Both the position numbers and the translations under genes were made by a program. The notes beneath the pieces are model-generated. The model made no database searches. It saw only the letters and a list, made by a program, of their open reading frames with translations, and was not told where the DNA came from. 44,458 nt of DNA from Planctomycetaceae bacterium (lineage in GTDB: Bacteria > Planctomycetota > Planctomycetia > Pirellulales > Pirellulaceae): NCBI GenBank assembly GCA_002709045.1, contig PAPJ01000010.1, positions 1 to 44,458 on the forward strand, written 5' to 3'. Every line of letters begins with the position of its first letter. Position 1 is the stretch's first letter. Below, in pieces: positions 20,160 to 28,961 of the stretch.

Positions 20160-21668
20160 ATGGGAAAACCAACTGGTTTTAAGGAATTCCAACGCGAGAC
20201 GATTCCATATCGTCTGCCGCTGGTTCGTATAGATGACTATCAGGAAATCTATACCACACCCTCCGACGAACACCTGACCACTCAGGGCGCTCGCTGTATG
20301 GATTGTGGAGTTCCATTCTGTCAGTCCACCACTGGTTGCCCAATCGACAACTTGATCCCCGAGTGGAACGACCTGGTCTATCATGGGCGTTGGGAAGAAG
20401 CGCTCGATCGGTTGCAAAAGACAAACAATTTCCCTGAGTTTACTGGGCGAGTTTGTCCTGCTCCGTGTGAAGGAGCCTGTGTGCTGGGGATAACGAATCC
20501 GCCAGTCACAATCAAAAATATTGAAAGCACTATCGTTAACCGCGGATTTGAAAACGGGTGGATCAAACCTGAACTACCGGAAAGCCGGACTGGCAAAAAA
20601 GTTGCTGTCGTTGGGTCGGGTCCTGCCGGACTCGCAGCTGCTGACCAACTCAACAGTGTCGGTCATCAGGTAACTGTCTATGAAAGAGCTGACCGTATTG
20701 GCGGTTTGCTGATGTACGGTATTCCAAATATGAAGCTGGAAAAGAACGATGTCTTGCGGCGTATCGGCTTGATGGAAGAAGAAGGCATCAAATTTGTCAC
20801 TAATACCAATGTCGGTGTCGATGTTTGTCCTAAAGAATTGATGGATAACAATGATGCTGTTCTGCTGGCGACTGGTGCTACCAACCCGCGAGACCTACCA
20901 ATTCCCGGGCGTGCATTCAATGGTATATATTTCGCGATGGAATTCCTTACAGCAAATACCAAAAGTCTGATGGATAGTAATCTGCAGGACAGTAACTACA
21001 TTTCCGCCCGAGACAAAAAGGTTGTGGTGATCGGTGGGGGTGATACTGGTACAGACTGTATTGGAACATCTTTACGTCATGGTGCCACGAGCATTGTCAA
21101 TCTGGAAATTGTTCCTCGTCCACCAGAAGGCCGGGCTGATAACAACCCCTGGCCTCAGTGGCCACGCGTTTACCGCGTGGATTACGGTCACGAAGAAGTG
21201 GCTGCCAAATGGGGAGAGGACCCGCGTGAATATTCTGTCGAATCTGTCGAATTCATATCAGACGAAAATGATAACGTCAAAGCAATTAAAGTCGCTCAGG
21301 TCGACTGGACCAAGCCTGTTGAAAATGGCCCTCCATTCTCCCGTGTGAAAGGTAGTGAACAGATCATCGAAGCCGACCTTGTGTTACTCGCTATGGGATT
21401 TCTTGGTCCTGAACAGTATATCCTAGAAGCCTTCGGGGACGGTGTCGAAACGGATGCTCGTAGCAACTATAAAGCAAATCACGGTAAGTTCGAAACCAGC
21501 GTAGAAGGCCTTTTTGCCGCGGGCGACTGTCGCCGGGGCCAATCGCTTGTTGTCTGGGCAATTAACGAAGGACGGGGAGCAGCCCGATCCATCGATGGCT
21601 ACCTCATGGGCACCAGCACCTTACCTGCACCAGGAACGACCATGGGAAGTCCGCTACAGCCAAGCTAG
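20160..21668 (+). CDS. gltD: Glutamate synthase small subunit
   Basis: GltD takes electrons from NAD(P)H through FAD and iron-sulfur clusters to GltB. The 502-residue protein has N-terminal 4Fe-4S cysteines in [16 protein letters not shown] and [12 protein letters not shown], an FAD-binding motif [10 protein letters not shown] near residue 150, an NAD(P)H-binding motif [11 protein letters not shown] near 290, and the C-terminal FAD contact [13 protein letters not shown]. The length is slightly above the E. coli subunit (about 470) but normal for planctomycetes and cyanobacteria-like forms. It follows gltB in the same direction and is very likely co-transcribed. A 7-bp hairpin lies between it and the ABC operon. 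Confidence 0.96.
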   Translation: MGKPTGFKEFQRETIPYRLPLVRIDDYQEIYTTPSDEHLTTQGARCMDCGVPFCQSTTGCPIDNLIPEWNDLVYHGRWEEALDRLQKTNNFPEFTGRVCPAPCEGACVLGITNPPVTIKNIESTIVNRGFENGWIKPELPESRTGKKVAVVGSGPAGLAAADQLNSVGHQVTVYERADRIGGLLMYGIPNMKLEKNDVLRRIGLMEEEGIKFVTNTNVGVDVCPKELMDNNDAVLLATGATNPRDLPIPGRAFNGIYFAMEFLTANTKSLMDSNLQDSNYISARDKKVVVIGGGDTGTDCIGTSLRHGATSIVNLEIVPRPPEGRADNNPWPQWPRVYRVDYGHEEVAAKWGEDPREYSVESVEFISDENDNVKAIKVAQVDWTKPVENGPPFSRVKGSEQIIEADLVLLAMGFLGPEQYILEAFGDGVETDARSNYKANHGKFETSVEGLFAAGDCRRGQSLVVWAINEGRGAARSIDGYLMGTSTLPAPGTTMGSPLQPS

Positions 21669-21800
21669 TTTTTAAATCATACTTGGCGCTGTCTGTTTTT
21701 TTACTTAACCAACGTAAAATAAGTCCAAGTCGAAATACCGTTCTCATTTTTTGTTTCCTTGAATTGTTGTCGAGAGCGAGACATCTGCCCATAATACGAC

Positions 21801-21817
21801 TACCTGCCAAGCAGGTA
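21801..21817 (+). repeat. Hairpin between gltD and the ABC operon
   Basis: TACCTGC (21801-21807) and GCAGGTA (21811-21817) form a perfect 7-bp stem with a CAA loop. It is followed by ATTGTTC and not by a clear T-run, so it is a weak terminator at best. It could attenuate readthrough from gltBD into the ABC genes or serve as an operator just before the next start. Confidence 0.45.
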
Positions 21818-21846
21818 ATTGTTCACTTCTCTGAGTTTTAAAATTG

Positions 21847-22791
21847 ATGTCCAGTCCTGCTGATTCACTGATCTCTCTAAAAAATGTTACCAAACGTTAT
21901 GGCCGTTTCCTTGCACTGAATGATATCACCGTCGAACTTCCCAAAGGTGTTATTGGCTTGCTAGGTCCTAACGGAGCTGGAAAAAGCACACTGATCAAAA
22001 CGTTACTGGGACTTGCTTCTCTCACTCAGGGGGAGGCACAGATTCTGGGCTACGATGTCATTCCTAAAAACTATGGCGTAATTCGTCGTAATATTGGTTA
22101 TATGCCTGAGGATGATTGTTTTATTGAAGGCATTGCCGGGGTGGAGATGGTTCAACTGGCGGCACAATTGACCGGCTATCCTCCCCTTCATTCTCTTCAA
22201 AGAGCTCATGAAGTATTAGATTTTTGCGGTACTGGGCAGGAAAGATATCGGCAGGTGGAAACGTACTCTACCGGGATGCGACAGAAACTAAAGTTCGCAC
22301 AAGCTATCGTACATTCACCTCAATTACTGATTCTGGATGAACCAACCAGTGGTCTCGACCCAGAAGAACGCTTAGCAATGCTTAAACGTATTGAGTTGCT
22401 TGGTGAACGCACCGACATGTCTGTTATGATTTGTACGCATATTCTGAAGGATATACAACAAATCTGTGATTATGCAGCTGTACTGGTGGATGGCACGATT
22501 CCGGTCGTTGAGACGGTCGAAAATCTACGTCGCCCACCTACACCTTCCTATCAGATTATCATTGCAGGCAATACCGAAGTATTCTTGGAAATCGCTCATC
22601 AGAATAACGCGACATCTTCTGTCAATCAGGTTGGTGTCATCACGCTGGCTTGTCCCAATGGCTTGGAGGAAAAAACCATCTGGGGCTGGGCTAGAAAAGC
22701 CAATGTTGGAATCCAAAGTGTGGTTCCGGCAAAAGTAAGCATGGAAGACGTATTTATTCAGATCGTACATGGAGCTCAACATGGCAATTAA
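21847..22791 (+). CDS. ABC transporter ATP-binding protein (first of a four-gene operon)
   Basis: This 314-residue cytoplasmic ATPase carries Walker A GPNGAGKST near residue 45, signature YSTGMRQK near 140 and Walker B LLILDEPTSGLDP near 160, with a C-terminal extension of about 90 residues after the nucleotide-binding domain. It resembles ATPases of ABC-2 type exporters. The ATG at 21847 is preferred to the adjacent TTG at 21844. Its 3' end overlaps the start of the permease 22781-24172 by 11 bases, so the two are translationally coupled and are probably partners. The substrate is not determinable. Confidence 0.92.
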   Translation: MSSPADSLISLKNVTKRYGRFLALNDITVELPKGVIGLLGPNGAGKSTLIKTLLGLASLTQGEAQILGYDVIPKNYGVIRRNIGYMPEDDCFIEGIAGVEMVQLAAQLTGYPPLHSLQRAHEVLDFCGTGQERYRQVETYSTGMRQKLKFAQAIVHSPQLLILDEPTSGLDPEERLAMLKRIELLGERTDMSVMICTHILKDIQQICDYAAVLVDGTIPVVETVENLRRPPTPSYQIIIAGNTEVFLEIAHQNNATSSVNQVGVITLACPNGLEEKTIWGWARKANVGIQSVVPAKVSMEDVFIQIVHGAQHGN

Positions 22792-24172
22792 CGATCTAGG
22801 ATACCGAAAATGGGGTTTAGAACCCAAAAATAATAGTCATCAATGGAGAACGATTGCTGCCTTTGGAGTGCGTGTAGCCTGGAGAAGCACGTGGCTAAAA
22901 CGAATTTTCGTAATGGCCTGGATCCCAATCTTTCTCATGGGAGCATATCTTTTTGTTATCGAGCAATCAATTCAAGACATCGATTCAAACGACTTGCTTA
23001 AAAGTCTAGGACGAGGTTTTGTAACAAGCATTGTTATCGAGCGTCCAGAAATTCGAAATTTGTTAGAAATTACCCAATGGAGTAAACATTCTAATTCTCT
23101 CAACAAATTTTTAGATAACATTTTTAATGGTCAAGACACAGCTGAAGAAATTTCGCCAAAATCCCTGCCAAGCAATCCGCGTCTTCGGCAGTTAATGCAA
23201 ACAGGGATAACCTTCGAGGTTAAGGATTTGGAATTCGTCATAAACCTGACGGACGAGCAAATTCAAAAAATTCCTGAACTGATCAATCTCAACTCATTCC
23301 AACAGTTAAGATCGTTGATGCCAAGAAATAGAAGAGGACCTCCTATTCCTTTATTTAAGCAATCCGTAGAAGACATCAAGTATGCTCAGTCTGTTGCTGT
23401 TGAATTAATTGAGTATGACAACGATGGGAACGAATTTATTGACTTCAAAGAATTAGTGAATTATCTACGTCCTACACTTTGGTCAGAAGTGCTTTTTCTG
23501 TTCTTCCGATTACCTCAAGCATTTTCCGTTGTCCTCGTTATAGGAATGGTCGCCCCAAAACTAATCAGTCGTGATATGAAGAATCGTGCCTTTCTGCTGT
23601 ATTATTCTCGTCCCATCAAACCCTGGCAGTACTTGCTTGGTAAGTGTGCTATTATCTGGGCCTTTTTAGTCGGCCTCACAACTCTTCCAGCTCTCATGTT
23701 GTACATACTTGGTTTATCTTTATCGCCAGACATCACTGTATTTTTTGTTACCTGGCAATTACCTCTCAAAATCATGCTGGCCAGTGTCATCCTCTGTGTA
23801 CCTACAACTCTGTTCGCGCTCATGTTAAGTTCGCTGACAAGAGAAAGCCGAATCGCCTCATTCAGTTGGTTTTCAGTCTGGATCATGGGGTCTGTGGCTT
23901 ATTTTATTATGACTATTGTAGAAACGGCGAGAGCTCTGCAACAACAAACCAATGTCCCAAGTGAACAAGCAAGAATCGCAGGAGAAACATTTGCAGAGGG
24001 AAAATGGGCCTGGCTATCACCAATGCAAACTCTGGGAAACTTACAATCGTGGGTTTTCGGTATAGAAAGAGAATTTGGAAGTCTCACTATTTCTTTTTTA
24101 GCTGTAGGTTTGATCAGCGTAATCTGCCTGCTGATTCTAAGGTGGCGCATTGTTTTGCCTATTAGGGTTTAA
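22781..24172 (+). CDS. ABC-2 type permease with an extracytoplasmic insert containing an EF-hand loop
   Basis: From the ATG at 22781 (GGAG at 22771-22774) the protein has 463 residues. An N-terminal membrane segment (about 42-60) is followed by a hydrophilic region to about residue 235, then five more membrane segments with the family-typical KNRAFLLYYSRPIKPWQYLLGK between the second and third. Near the end of the hydrophilic region, residues 213-224 read DNDGNEFIDFKE, matching the EF-hand calcium loop pattern (Asp1, Asp3, Asn5, Ile8, Asp9, Glu12); position 6 is Glu instead of the usual Gly. Topology predicts that the loop faces outside the cytoplasmic membrane. The gene pairs with the upstream ATPase. 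Base composition looks more AT-rich than gltBD. The substrate is unknown. Confidence 0.82.
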   Translation: MAINDLGYRKWGLEPKNNSHQWRTIAAFGVRVAWRSTWLKRIFVMAWIPIFLMGAYLFVIEQSIQDIDSNDLLKSLGRGFVTSIVIERPEIRNLLEITQWSKHSNSLNKFLDNIFNGQDTAEEISPKSLPSNPRLRQLMQTGITFEVKDLEFVINLTDEQIQKIPELINLNSFQQLRSLMPRNRRGPPIPLFKQSVEDIKYAQSVAVELIEYDNDGNEFIDFKELVNYLRPTLWSEVLFLFFRLPQAFSVVLVIGMVAPKLISRDMKNRAFLLYYSRPIKPWQYLLGKCAIIWAFLVGLTTLPALMLYILGLSLSPDITVFFVTWQLPLKIMLASVILCVPTTLFALMLSSLTRESRIASFSWFSVWIMGSVAYFIMTIVETARALQQQTNVPSEQARIAGETFAEGKWAWLSPMQTLGNLQSWVFGIEREFGSLTISFLAVGLISVICLLILRWRIVLPIRV

Positions 24173-24185
24173 CTGAGTAAAAAAC

Positions 24186-25121
24186 ATGTTGCAAATTGAA
24201 GCTCTCACAAAACTCTATGGTATCGTTATCGGTGTAAACGATATGACTTTAAATTTGCCCAGTGGAGCCTATGGTCTTCTTGGACCAAATGGGTCAGGGA
24301 AAACAACATTACTCAACATTATCACTGGTCAGCTAAAGCCCACGGTTGGAAAGGTCACGGTCCTTGGCCAACGTCCCTGGAAAAATGAAGATCTCAGAAA
24401 ACGTATTGGGTTCAGTAGTGCGCTCGATATCCTGCAAACAAGAACAAGCGGATTGGAGTGGGTAGCACTGTATACCGAAATGCTGGGATTCCGACACAAA
24501 GTTGCTGTTGATATGGCTCACAAGGCACTGGATCGTGTCGGACTTTCCAACTCAGATCGTATTCGTGGAATTGACCAATATTCACGAGGGATGAAACAGC
24601 GTTGCAAGGTGGCACAGGCAATTTCTCATGAACCGGAAATCCTACTGCTCGACGAACCCTTTTCCGGGCTGGACCCCATCGCCCGTTATGAACTCACCAA
24701 TATGTTAACTGGTTGGGTTCAGGAAGGTCGGGGAGTTCTAATATCCAGTCATATCCTCCATGAACTGGAATCGATTTGCGACAGTTTCCTGCTTATGATG
24801 ACAGGTCGATTGCTGGCATCCGGAACGATCAATGAAATCTATGATTTAATGACCAACGTACCTAAAAACGTATGGATTCGAACACCACATGCGCCCCAAC
24901 TTGCGGTGGCATTACAAGCATTAGAACATATTTCATCTATAGGATTCCATGATGATGAACAGGGAATCGATATCACAACGCTTAATGCAAATATGCTTTA
25001 TTTGGAGCTACCAGTCATTTTGGCGGAAAAGAATTTAAGCATCTTGGAAATGCAAAGTGAGGATGACTCACTGGATTCTGTCTTTGAAAAACTGATGCAA
25101 CTGCATCGGGGAGAAGTATAA
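24186..25121 (+). CDS. ABC transporter ATP-binding protein (third gene of the operon)
   Basis: This 311-residue ATPase carries Walker A GPNGSGKTT near residue 36, signature YSRGMKQR near 133 and Walker B ILLLDEPFSGLDP near 153, with a C-terminal extension of about 100 residues. It begins 13 bases after the permease 22781-24172 and is followed after 12 bases by the second permease, so all four genes form one operon. It is a distinct paralogue of the first ATPase. Either each ATPase serves its own permease, or the four products form one heteromeric exporter; the sequence does not decide. Confidence 0.92.
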   Translation: MLQIEALTKLYGIVIGVNDMTLNLPSGAYGLLGPNGSGKTTLLNIITGQLKPTVGKVTVLGQRPWKNEDLRKRIGFSSALDILQTRTSGLEWVALYTEMLGFRHKVAVDMAHKALDRVGLSNSDRIRGIDQYSRGMKQRCKVAQAISHEPEILLLDEPFSGLDPIARYELTNMLTGWVQEGRGVLISSHILHELESICDSFLLMMTGRLLASGTINEIYDLMTNVPKNVWIRTPHAPQLAVALQALEHISSIGFHDDEQGIDITTLNANMLYLELPVILAEKNLSILEMQSEDDSLDSVFEKLMQLHRGEV

Positions 25122-25133
25122 GGAGACAAATCG

Positions 25134-26048
25134 ATGATGATTTTACGGGTTAGTCTTACTATTTATCGCTATGAACTAAAAAGGTCATTTAGTTTTGGTG
25201 CCACTTTACTTTGGCTTTTGGTAATTGTTTTTCCAACATTTCTACAAACTCTAATCGATCAAGGCTCATCATTACCTGAAGAATACTCCGGAGTGTTGCT
25301 TGTATGTATGATTCCCGGAGCCGTTTGTCTGATGACGATTCTTAATACCATGGCTCCGTATTTGAATACAGAACTGGAAGGTAATACATGGCCCTATATT
25401 GCTGTCCGTCCTCATGGCAGAACCGCTCTGATGGCTGGTAAATATTTAGTGGCTATTACCCGTTCTATGATTGCTGGCTTCTTAGCAATCGCATTGGTGT
25501 TTCTATCAACAAGTCTCAACCAACTTAATCGAGATGTACCACCACCAATTGTTCCGGCGGAAGCAACCGCTGATAACTCGGAACAGACCGCATTAGCCAA
25601 TCTCCATCCTGATGTTAATGATAAAGTCACAATTATTAACGTTGAAAAAGATGTGCCCTATCCGCTTTGGCTATCACTAGTCATCCTGGTTATTCTCAGC
25701 AGTTTCTGTTACAGCGCGCTCTTCTGCCTGCTAGGGACAATCATGCACAAACGCCCCATGGTACTGGCAATTATTTACACCTTACTGGTAGAAGGAGTAA
25801 TTTCATCCCTGCCGGCAGTGGTAAATGCTTTTACCATCAACTACTATCTGCGAAGTATTTTCCTACGTTTGATGGGATGGGAATTGACCGATTTACCAAA
25901 TATACTTTTCCTCAATAATCCAAACAGTTTTAGTCAAATGAGCACATTCGGAGATTTAATTTGTCTGGGAATACTCTGCTCAATCTTTCTGTTTGCCGCC
26001 AACATCTTGCTGCGAAATCGTGAATATCACGTTGGTGAAACGCTGTAA
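25134..26048 (+). CDS. ABC-2 type permease (fourth gene of the operon)
   Basis: The 304-residue protein is largely hydrophobic with about six membrane segments (for example LLWLLVIVFPTFLQTLI near 25 and LWLSLVILVILSSFCYSALFCLL near 180) and an extracytoplasmic loop between the third and fourth. It matches the size of ABC-2 permeases. AGGAG (25121-25125) precedes the ATG at 25134 by 8 bases; a second ATG follows directly at 25137. It is probably the partner of the ATPase just upstream. It ends 4 bases from the convergent GYF_2 gene. Confidence 0.88.
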   Translation: MMILRVSLTIYRYELKRSFSFGATLLWLLVIVFPTFLQTLIDQGSSLPEEYSGVLLVCMIPGAVCLMTILNTMAPYLNTELEGNTWPYIAVRPHGRTALMAGKYLVAITRSMIAGFLAIALVFLSTSLNQLNRDVPPPIVPAEATADNSEQTALANLHPDVNDKVTIINVEKDVPYPLWLSLVILVILSSFCYSALFCLLGTIMHKRPMVLAIIYTLLVEGVISSLPAVVNAFTINYYLRSIFLRLMGWELTDLPNILFLNNPNSFSQMSTFGDLICLGILCSIFLFAANILLRNREYHVGETL

Positions 26049-26052
26049 AACG

Positions 26053-26622
26053 CTAGGACTCAGTTTCTTCTTTCGTAAACTTGCGAGCTTTCAGGAAAGT
26101 AATAACGGCCGCTATATTGAGCACTACCAAACATGCTCCGACAAGCCATGAAACTACGGTATAACCATCTTCAATGGCATTAAACAGCCAGCCTGCCAAT
26201 GGCAGATGTAAGGTGCAGAGAACCGCAAAGAGAATAATGTACCGTCGCTCAGCTAACGATTCTTCCCGTATGACCGATTGGATAGCAGCTACACTACGAG
26301 ATTCAGGAATTGGCTCAGCGGGCCCTTTCTGTAGTCCTGCTCTGGTTCTTAAGGAGACTGTAATTTCCCGGTTACAAGAGGGACACTTTCCAGGGATTTT
26401 AAATACTGTCGAATTACAGTACGGACAGACGTTGCGCACTTCGAATTCCTGAACTGCTTCGAATAAACCACCAACCGCTGCGGCCTTTACCCACTTTGCA
26501 TCATCTTTGCGGAGCAGCGTCTCAGACGTGACCGCACCGCTACTAACCAGGTTCTTAAGCTCGGAGTTAGAAATAGGTCCTGCCTCCGCACCTTTTTCAG
26601 TTTGGTAATACCAATCTGTCAT
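26053..26622 (-). CDS. GYF_2 domain, zinc-ribbon and two-helix membrane protein
   Basis: The 189-residue protein starts with a GYF_2 domain (about 1-55; WYYQTEKGAEAGPISNSEL is characteristic), followed by a zinc ribbon with CPYC and CPSC pairs (about 66-84), a linker, and two membrane segments near the C-terminus (RYIILFAVLCTLHLPLAGWL and WLVGACLVVLNIAAVITFL). GYF_2 domains are common in bacterial membrane proteins and are thought to bind peptides; the function is otherwise unknown. The N-terminal domains are predicted to be cytoplasmic. It converges on the ABC operon with 4 bases between. Confidence 0.8.
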   Translation of the reverse strand: MTDWYYQTEKGAEAGPISNSELKNLVSSGAVTSETLLRKDDAKWVKAAAVGGLFEAVQEFEVRNVCPYCNSTVFKIPGKCPSCNREITVSLRTRAGLQKGPAEPIPESRSVAAIQSVIREESLAERRYIILFAVLCTLHLPLAGWLFNAIEDGYTVVSWLVGACLVVLNIAAVITFLKARKFTKEETES

Positions 26623-26694
26623 TATTCTTTAATTACGCAGTCGTTAATTGTTTGAAATGGATTGCCATATTAACTGGTTTTCAGAAACTGGCAA

Positions 26695-28098
26695 TCACCC
26701 TAACTCCACAGTCTGTTGAAATTCAGGTATTGCCACCTCCAGACCATATGTTCTGGATATCATATCGGACAATTTCACTGCAGCCTCTTCATCCCCGTGA
26801 CATAAAAACAGTTTTTTCGGTGGCTCTTTGAAATGACCGACCCAATCCATCAACCCTTGTTGATCAGTATGCCCTGAGAACCCCGACAACTGGACTATTT
26901 TGGCACGTACATCATACTCACGTCCATGAATACGAACCGGATTTGTACCGCTTGAAATCACGCGGCCTAACGTTCCATGAGCCTGATATCCAACAAATAC
27001 GATCGTACTGCGTTCGTCTGATATATTGTTTCGCAAGTGATACTTGATACGTCCGGCATTACACATTCCCGAAGTCGACATAATGATGCAGGACTGATTA
27101 CATTCATTAATTTGCTTGGACTCGTCACGCGATCGACAGAGCTGCATTCCCGGGAAATCCAGAATCGACTTACCGTCAATAATCATGTCCCAGGCATCCT
27201 GATCAAAACAGTCCTTAAACTTACTAAACACCTTGGTCACATCAACAGCCATCGGACTATCAAGGAAAACTGGAATAGCTGGAATCCGTCCGTATTGATT
27301 GAGCCGGCTCATGTGATAAATCAATTCCTGACTTCGTTCGACAGCGAATGTTGGAATCACCACATTTCCACCACGCTCGATTGTTTCGTTCACCACTTTT
27401 GCCAGCTGATCCTCACAATCACCATAGTCTTTGTGATTGCGATCTCCATAGGTCGATTCCATGACGACATAATCTGCCTGCTCAAACATCGTCGGGTCAC
27501 GAATAATCGGTTTATCCCATTGCCCGATATCTCCTGAGAATATAACCTTCCGTGTCTGACCATTCTCATGCACATCGATTTCGAGCATTGAAGAGCCGAG
27601 AATATGTCCGGCTTCCATAAAAGTCACATCAAAAACACCACCCCCTAATGGCTGGGGCTGGTTGTAAGGAACTGCCTGAATCAGCGGCAATGTCTTTTCA
27701 ACATCCTGTTCCGTATAGAGTGGAACAACTTCATGTGGTGGAGTTCTCCCCTCGCGCTTATGACGTTTCCTTTTTTGCTTCGCATCTTCTCCCTGAATCT
27801 TGGCGGCATCTCGCAACATAATATCTGCCAATTCCGCCGTGGGACGAGTCATCACCAACGGAGCATCCAGACCTTCTGCAACTCGCCGAGGCAACAAACC
27901 AATATGATCAATATGAGCATGCGTCAACACCATGGCATTAATTGAACTTGCTTCAATTGGCAGTGGTTCCCAGTTGCGACCGAGAAACTTTCTTTCCTGA
28001 TACAGACCACAATCAATCAGCAATCGCTGACCAGCAGCCTCTAAACAATAACAGGAACCTGTGACCTGTCGGTTGGCTCCAAGAAAGTGAATCTTCAT
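26695..28098 (-). CDS. Beta-CASP metallo-beta-lactamase-fold RNase-like protein
   Basis: The protein has the metallo-beta-lactamase metal site HAHIDH (residues 60-65) and GHILGSS, the SGDIGQWDKPIIRDP segment, ESTYGDR, and the beta-CASP C-terminal motif SGFSGHTDQQGL. These define the beta-CASP group related to CPSF-73 and archaeal/bacterial RNases, which cleave RNA with two zinc ions. The length, 467 residues, is typical. I place the start at ATG 28098, preceded by GGAG, and not at the further-upstream alternative start at 28131. It ends in TGA. The most likely role is RNA processing or decay in the cytoplasm; the specific RNA is unknown. Confidence 0.9.
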   Translation of the reverse strand: MKIHFLGANRQVTGSCYCLEAAGQRLLIDCGLYQERKFLGRNWEPLPIEASSINAMVLTHAHIDHIGLLPRRVAEGLDAPLVMTRPTAELADIMLRDAAKIQGEDAKQKRKRHKREGRTPPHEVVPLYTEQDVEKTLPLIQAVPYNQPQPLGGGVFDVTFMEAGHILGSSMLEIDVHENGQTRKVIFSGDIGQWDKPIIRDPTMFEQADYVVMESTYGDRNHKDYGDCEDQLAKVVNETIERGGNVVIPTFAVERSQELIYHMSRLNQYGRIPAIPVFLDSPMAVDVTKVFSKFKDCFDQDAWDMIIDGKSILDFPGMQLCRSRDESKQINECNQSCIIMSTSGMCNAGRIKYHLRNNISDERSTIVFVGYQAHGTLGRVISSGTNPVRIHGREYDVRAKIVQLSGFSGHTDQQGLMDWVGHFKEPPKKLFLCHGDEEAAVKLSDMISRTYGLEVAIPEFQQTVELG

Positions 28099-28196
28099 GA
28101 CTAAATAATCTCCATCAATCGCTGCGTTCACCCGGGTCAGAAGGATCCTATCACGCTATAACTCCGGAGGCCATAGGAGAACACTTCCACCAACCA

Positions 28197-28754
28197 TTAT
28201 TGTTGATTGCTCCAACGCTTTTCAAATCGAGCCCGTACTCTTAACACTGCGCGTTGAATACTCCGCCGATTCATACCTGTCTGTTGAGCTATTTCTGCTA
28301 ACGTCCATCCGTGAAGTTTCATGTCAATAATCCTGGCTTCTGACTCACTTACTTCACTCAGCATCTGCCTGATAAAAACCTTATCAATCCATTGCGTGCT
28401 TTTAGTTTTAGCATGATAGGCGGATTCAACACGTTGCGTCCGGTCATCCGCAGGAATATCAAAACGAACTTGCCTCCGTACGTCTCGCTTCTCCAAATCA
28501 AGGTAATCTCGATGAACCTGTTTAAGCTTATTAAGAAGTATTGCTTTCAAGTATCCCCGAATTCGTTTTCGATCCCATTGCGTCAGAGCACTTTGCTGTC
28601 TTGTCCAGGCTGACTTCCAGGCCATCTGAACAATATCCAAAGCATCAATTTGGCTGGGGATATTACGGCTTTTGAGCACACGTGCCAATTTCATTAACTC
28701 GTCCGTAAGTTGATTGCAAAATGAGTTTGTCATATCCTCGACTATCGATTCCAT
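28197..28754 (-). CDS. RNA polymerase sigma factor, ECF-like
   Basis: The 185-residue protein has sigma region 2 (ALDIVQMAWKSAW near residue 45, then RIRGYLKAILLNKLKQVHRDYLD) and region 4 with a helix-turn-helix (WTLAEIAQQTGMNRRSIQRA, about 153-172). It has no region 1.1 or 3, so it is ECF-like. AAGGA precedes the ATG at 9 bases. It is divergent from the cytochrome/WD40 gene across a 207-base gap, so it might control that gene or itself; no recognisable anti-sigma factor is adjacent. Sigma factors without a neighbouring anti-sigma factor are common in planctomycetes. Confidence 0.85.
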   Translation of the reverse strand: MESIVEDMTNSFCNQLTDELMKLARVLKSRNIPSQIDALDIVQMAWKSAWTRQQSALTQWDRKRIRGYLKAILLNKLKQVHRDYLDLEKRDVRRQVRFDIPADDRTQRVESAYHAKTKSTQWIDKVFIRQMLSEVSESEARIIDMKLHGWTLAEIAQQTGMNRRSIQRAVLRVRARFEKRWSNQQ

Positions 28755-28961
28755 GGCTTTCGTCCTTGAAATGAAACACTAGTTTTATTTGATGAGAAAT
28801 TGATATCAAATAAATCCAAAATTACCTAATAATTGGTGTTTTTAAGGCTGCCACCACCTCTTCTTATCAATTGTCGTAAGTTGCCTTTCTGGGTATATTG
28901 GAAGAATAGAAACGATAACGTTTTTTAATCCCGCCATACTTATCAAAGGGACGTTGATACT

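Noticed and set aside
27037..27537. Plus-strand open frame opposite the beta-CASP gene (166 codons)
   Set aside because: It is antisense to the conserved metal-binding region of a clear gene and its translation shows no family features.
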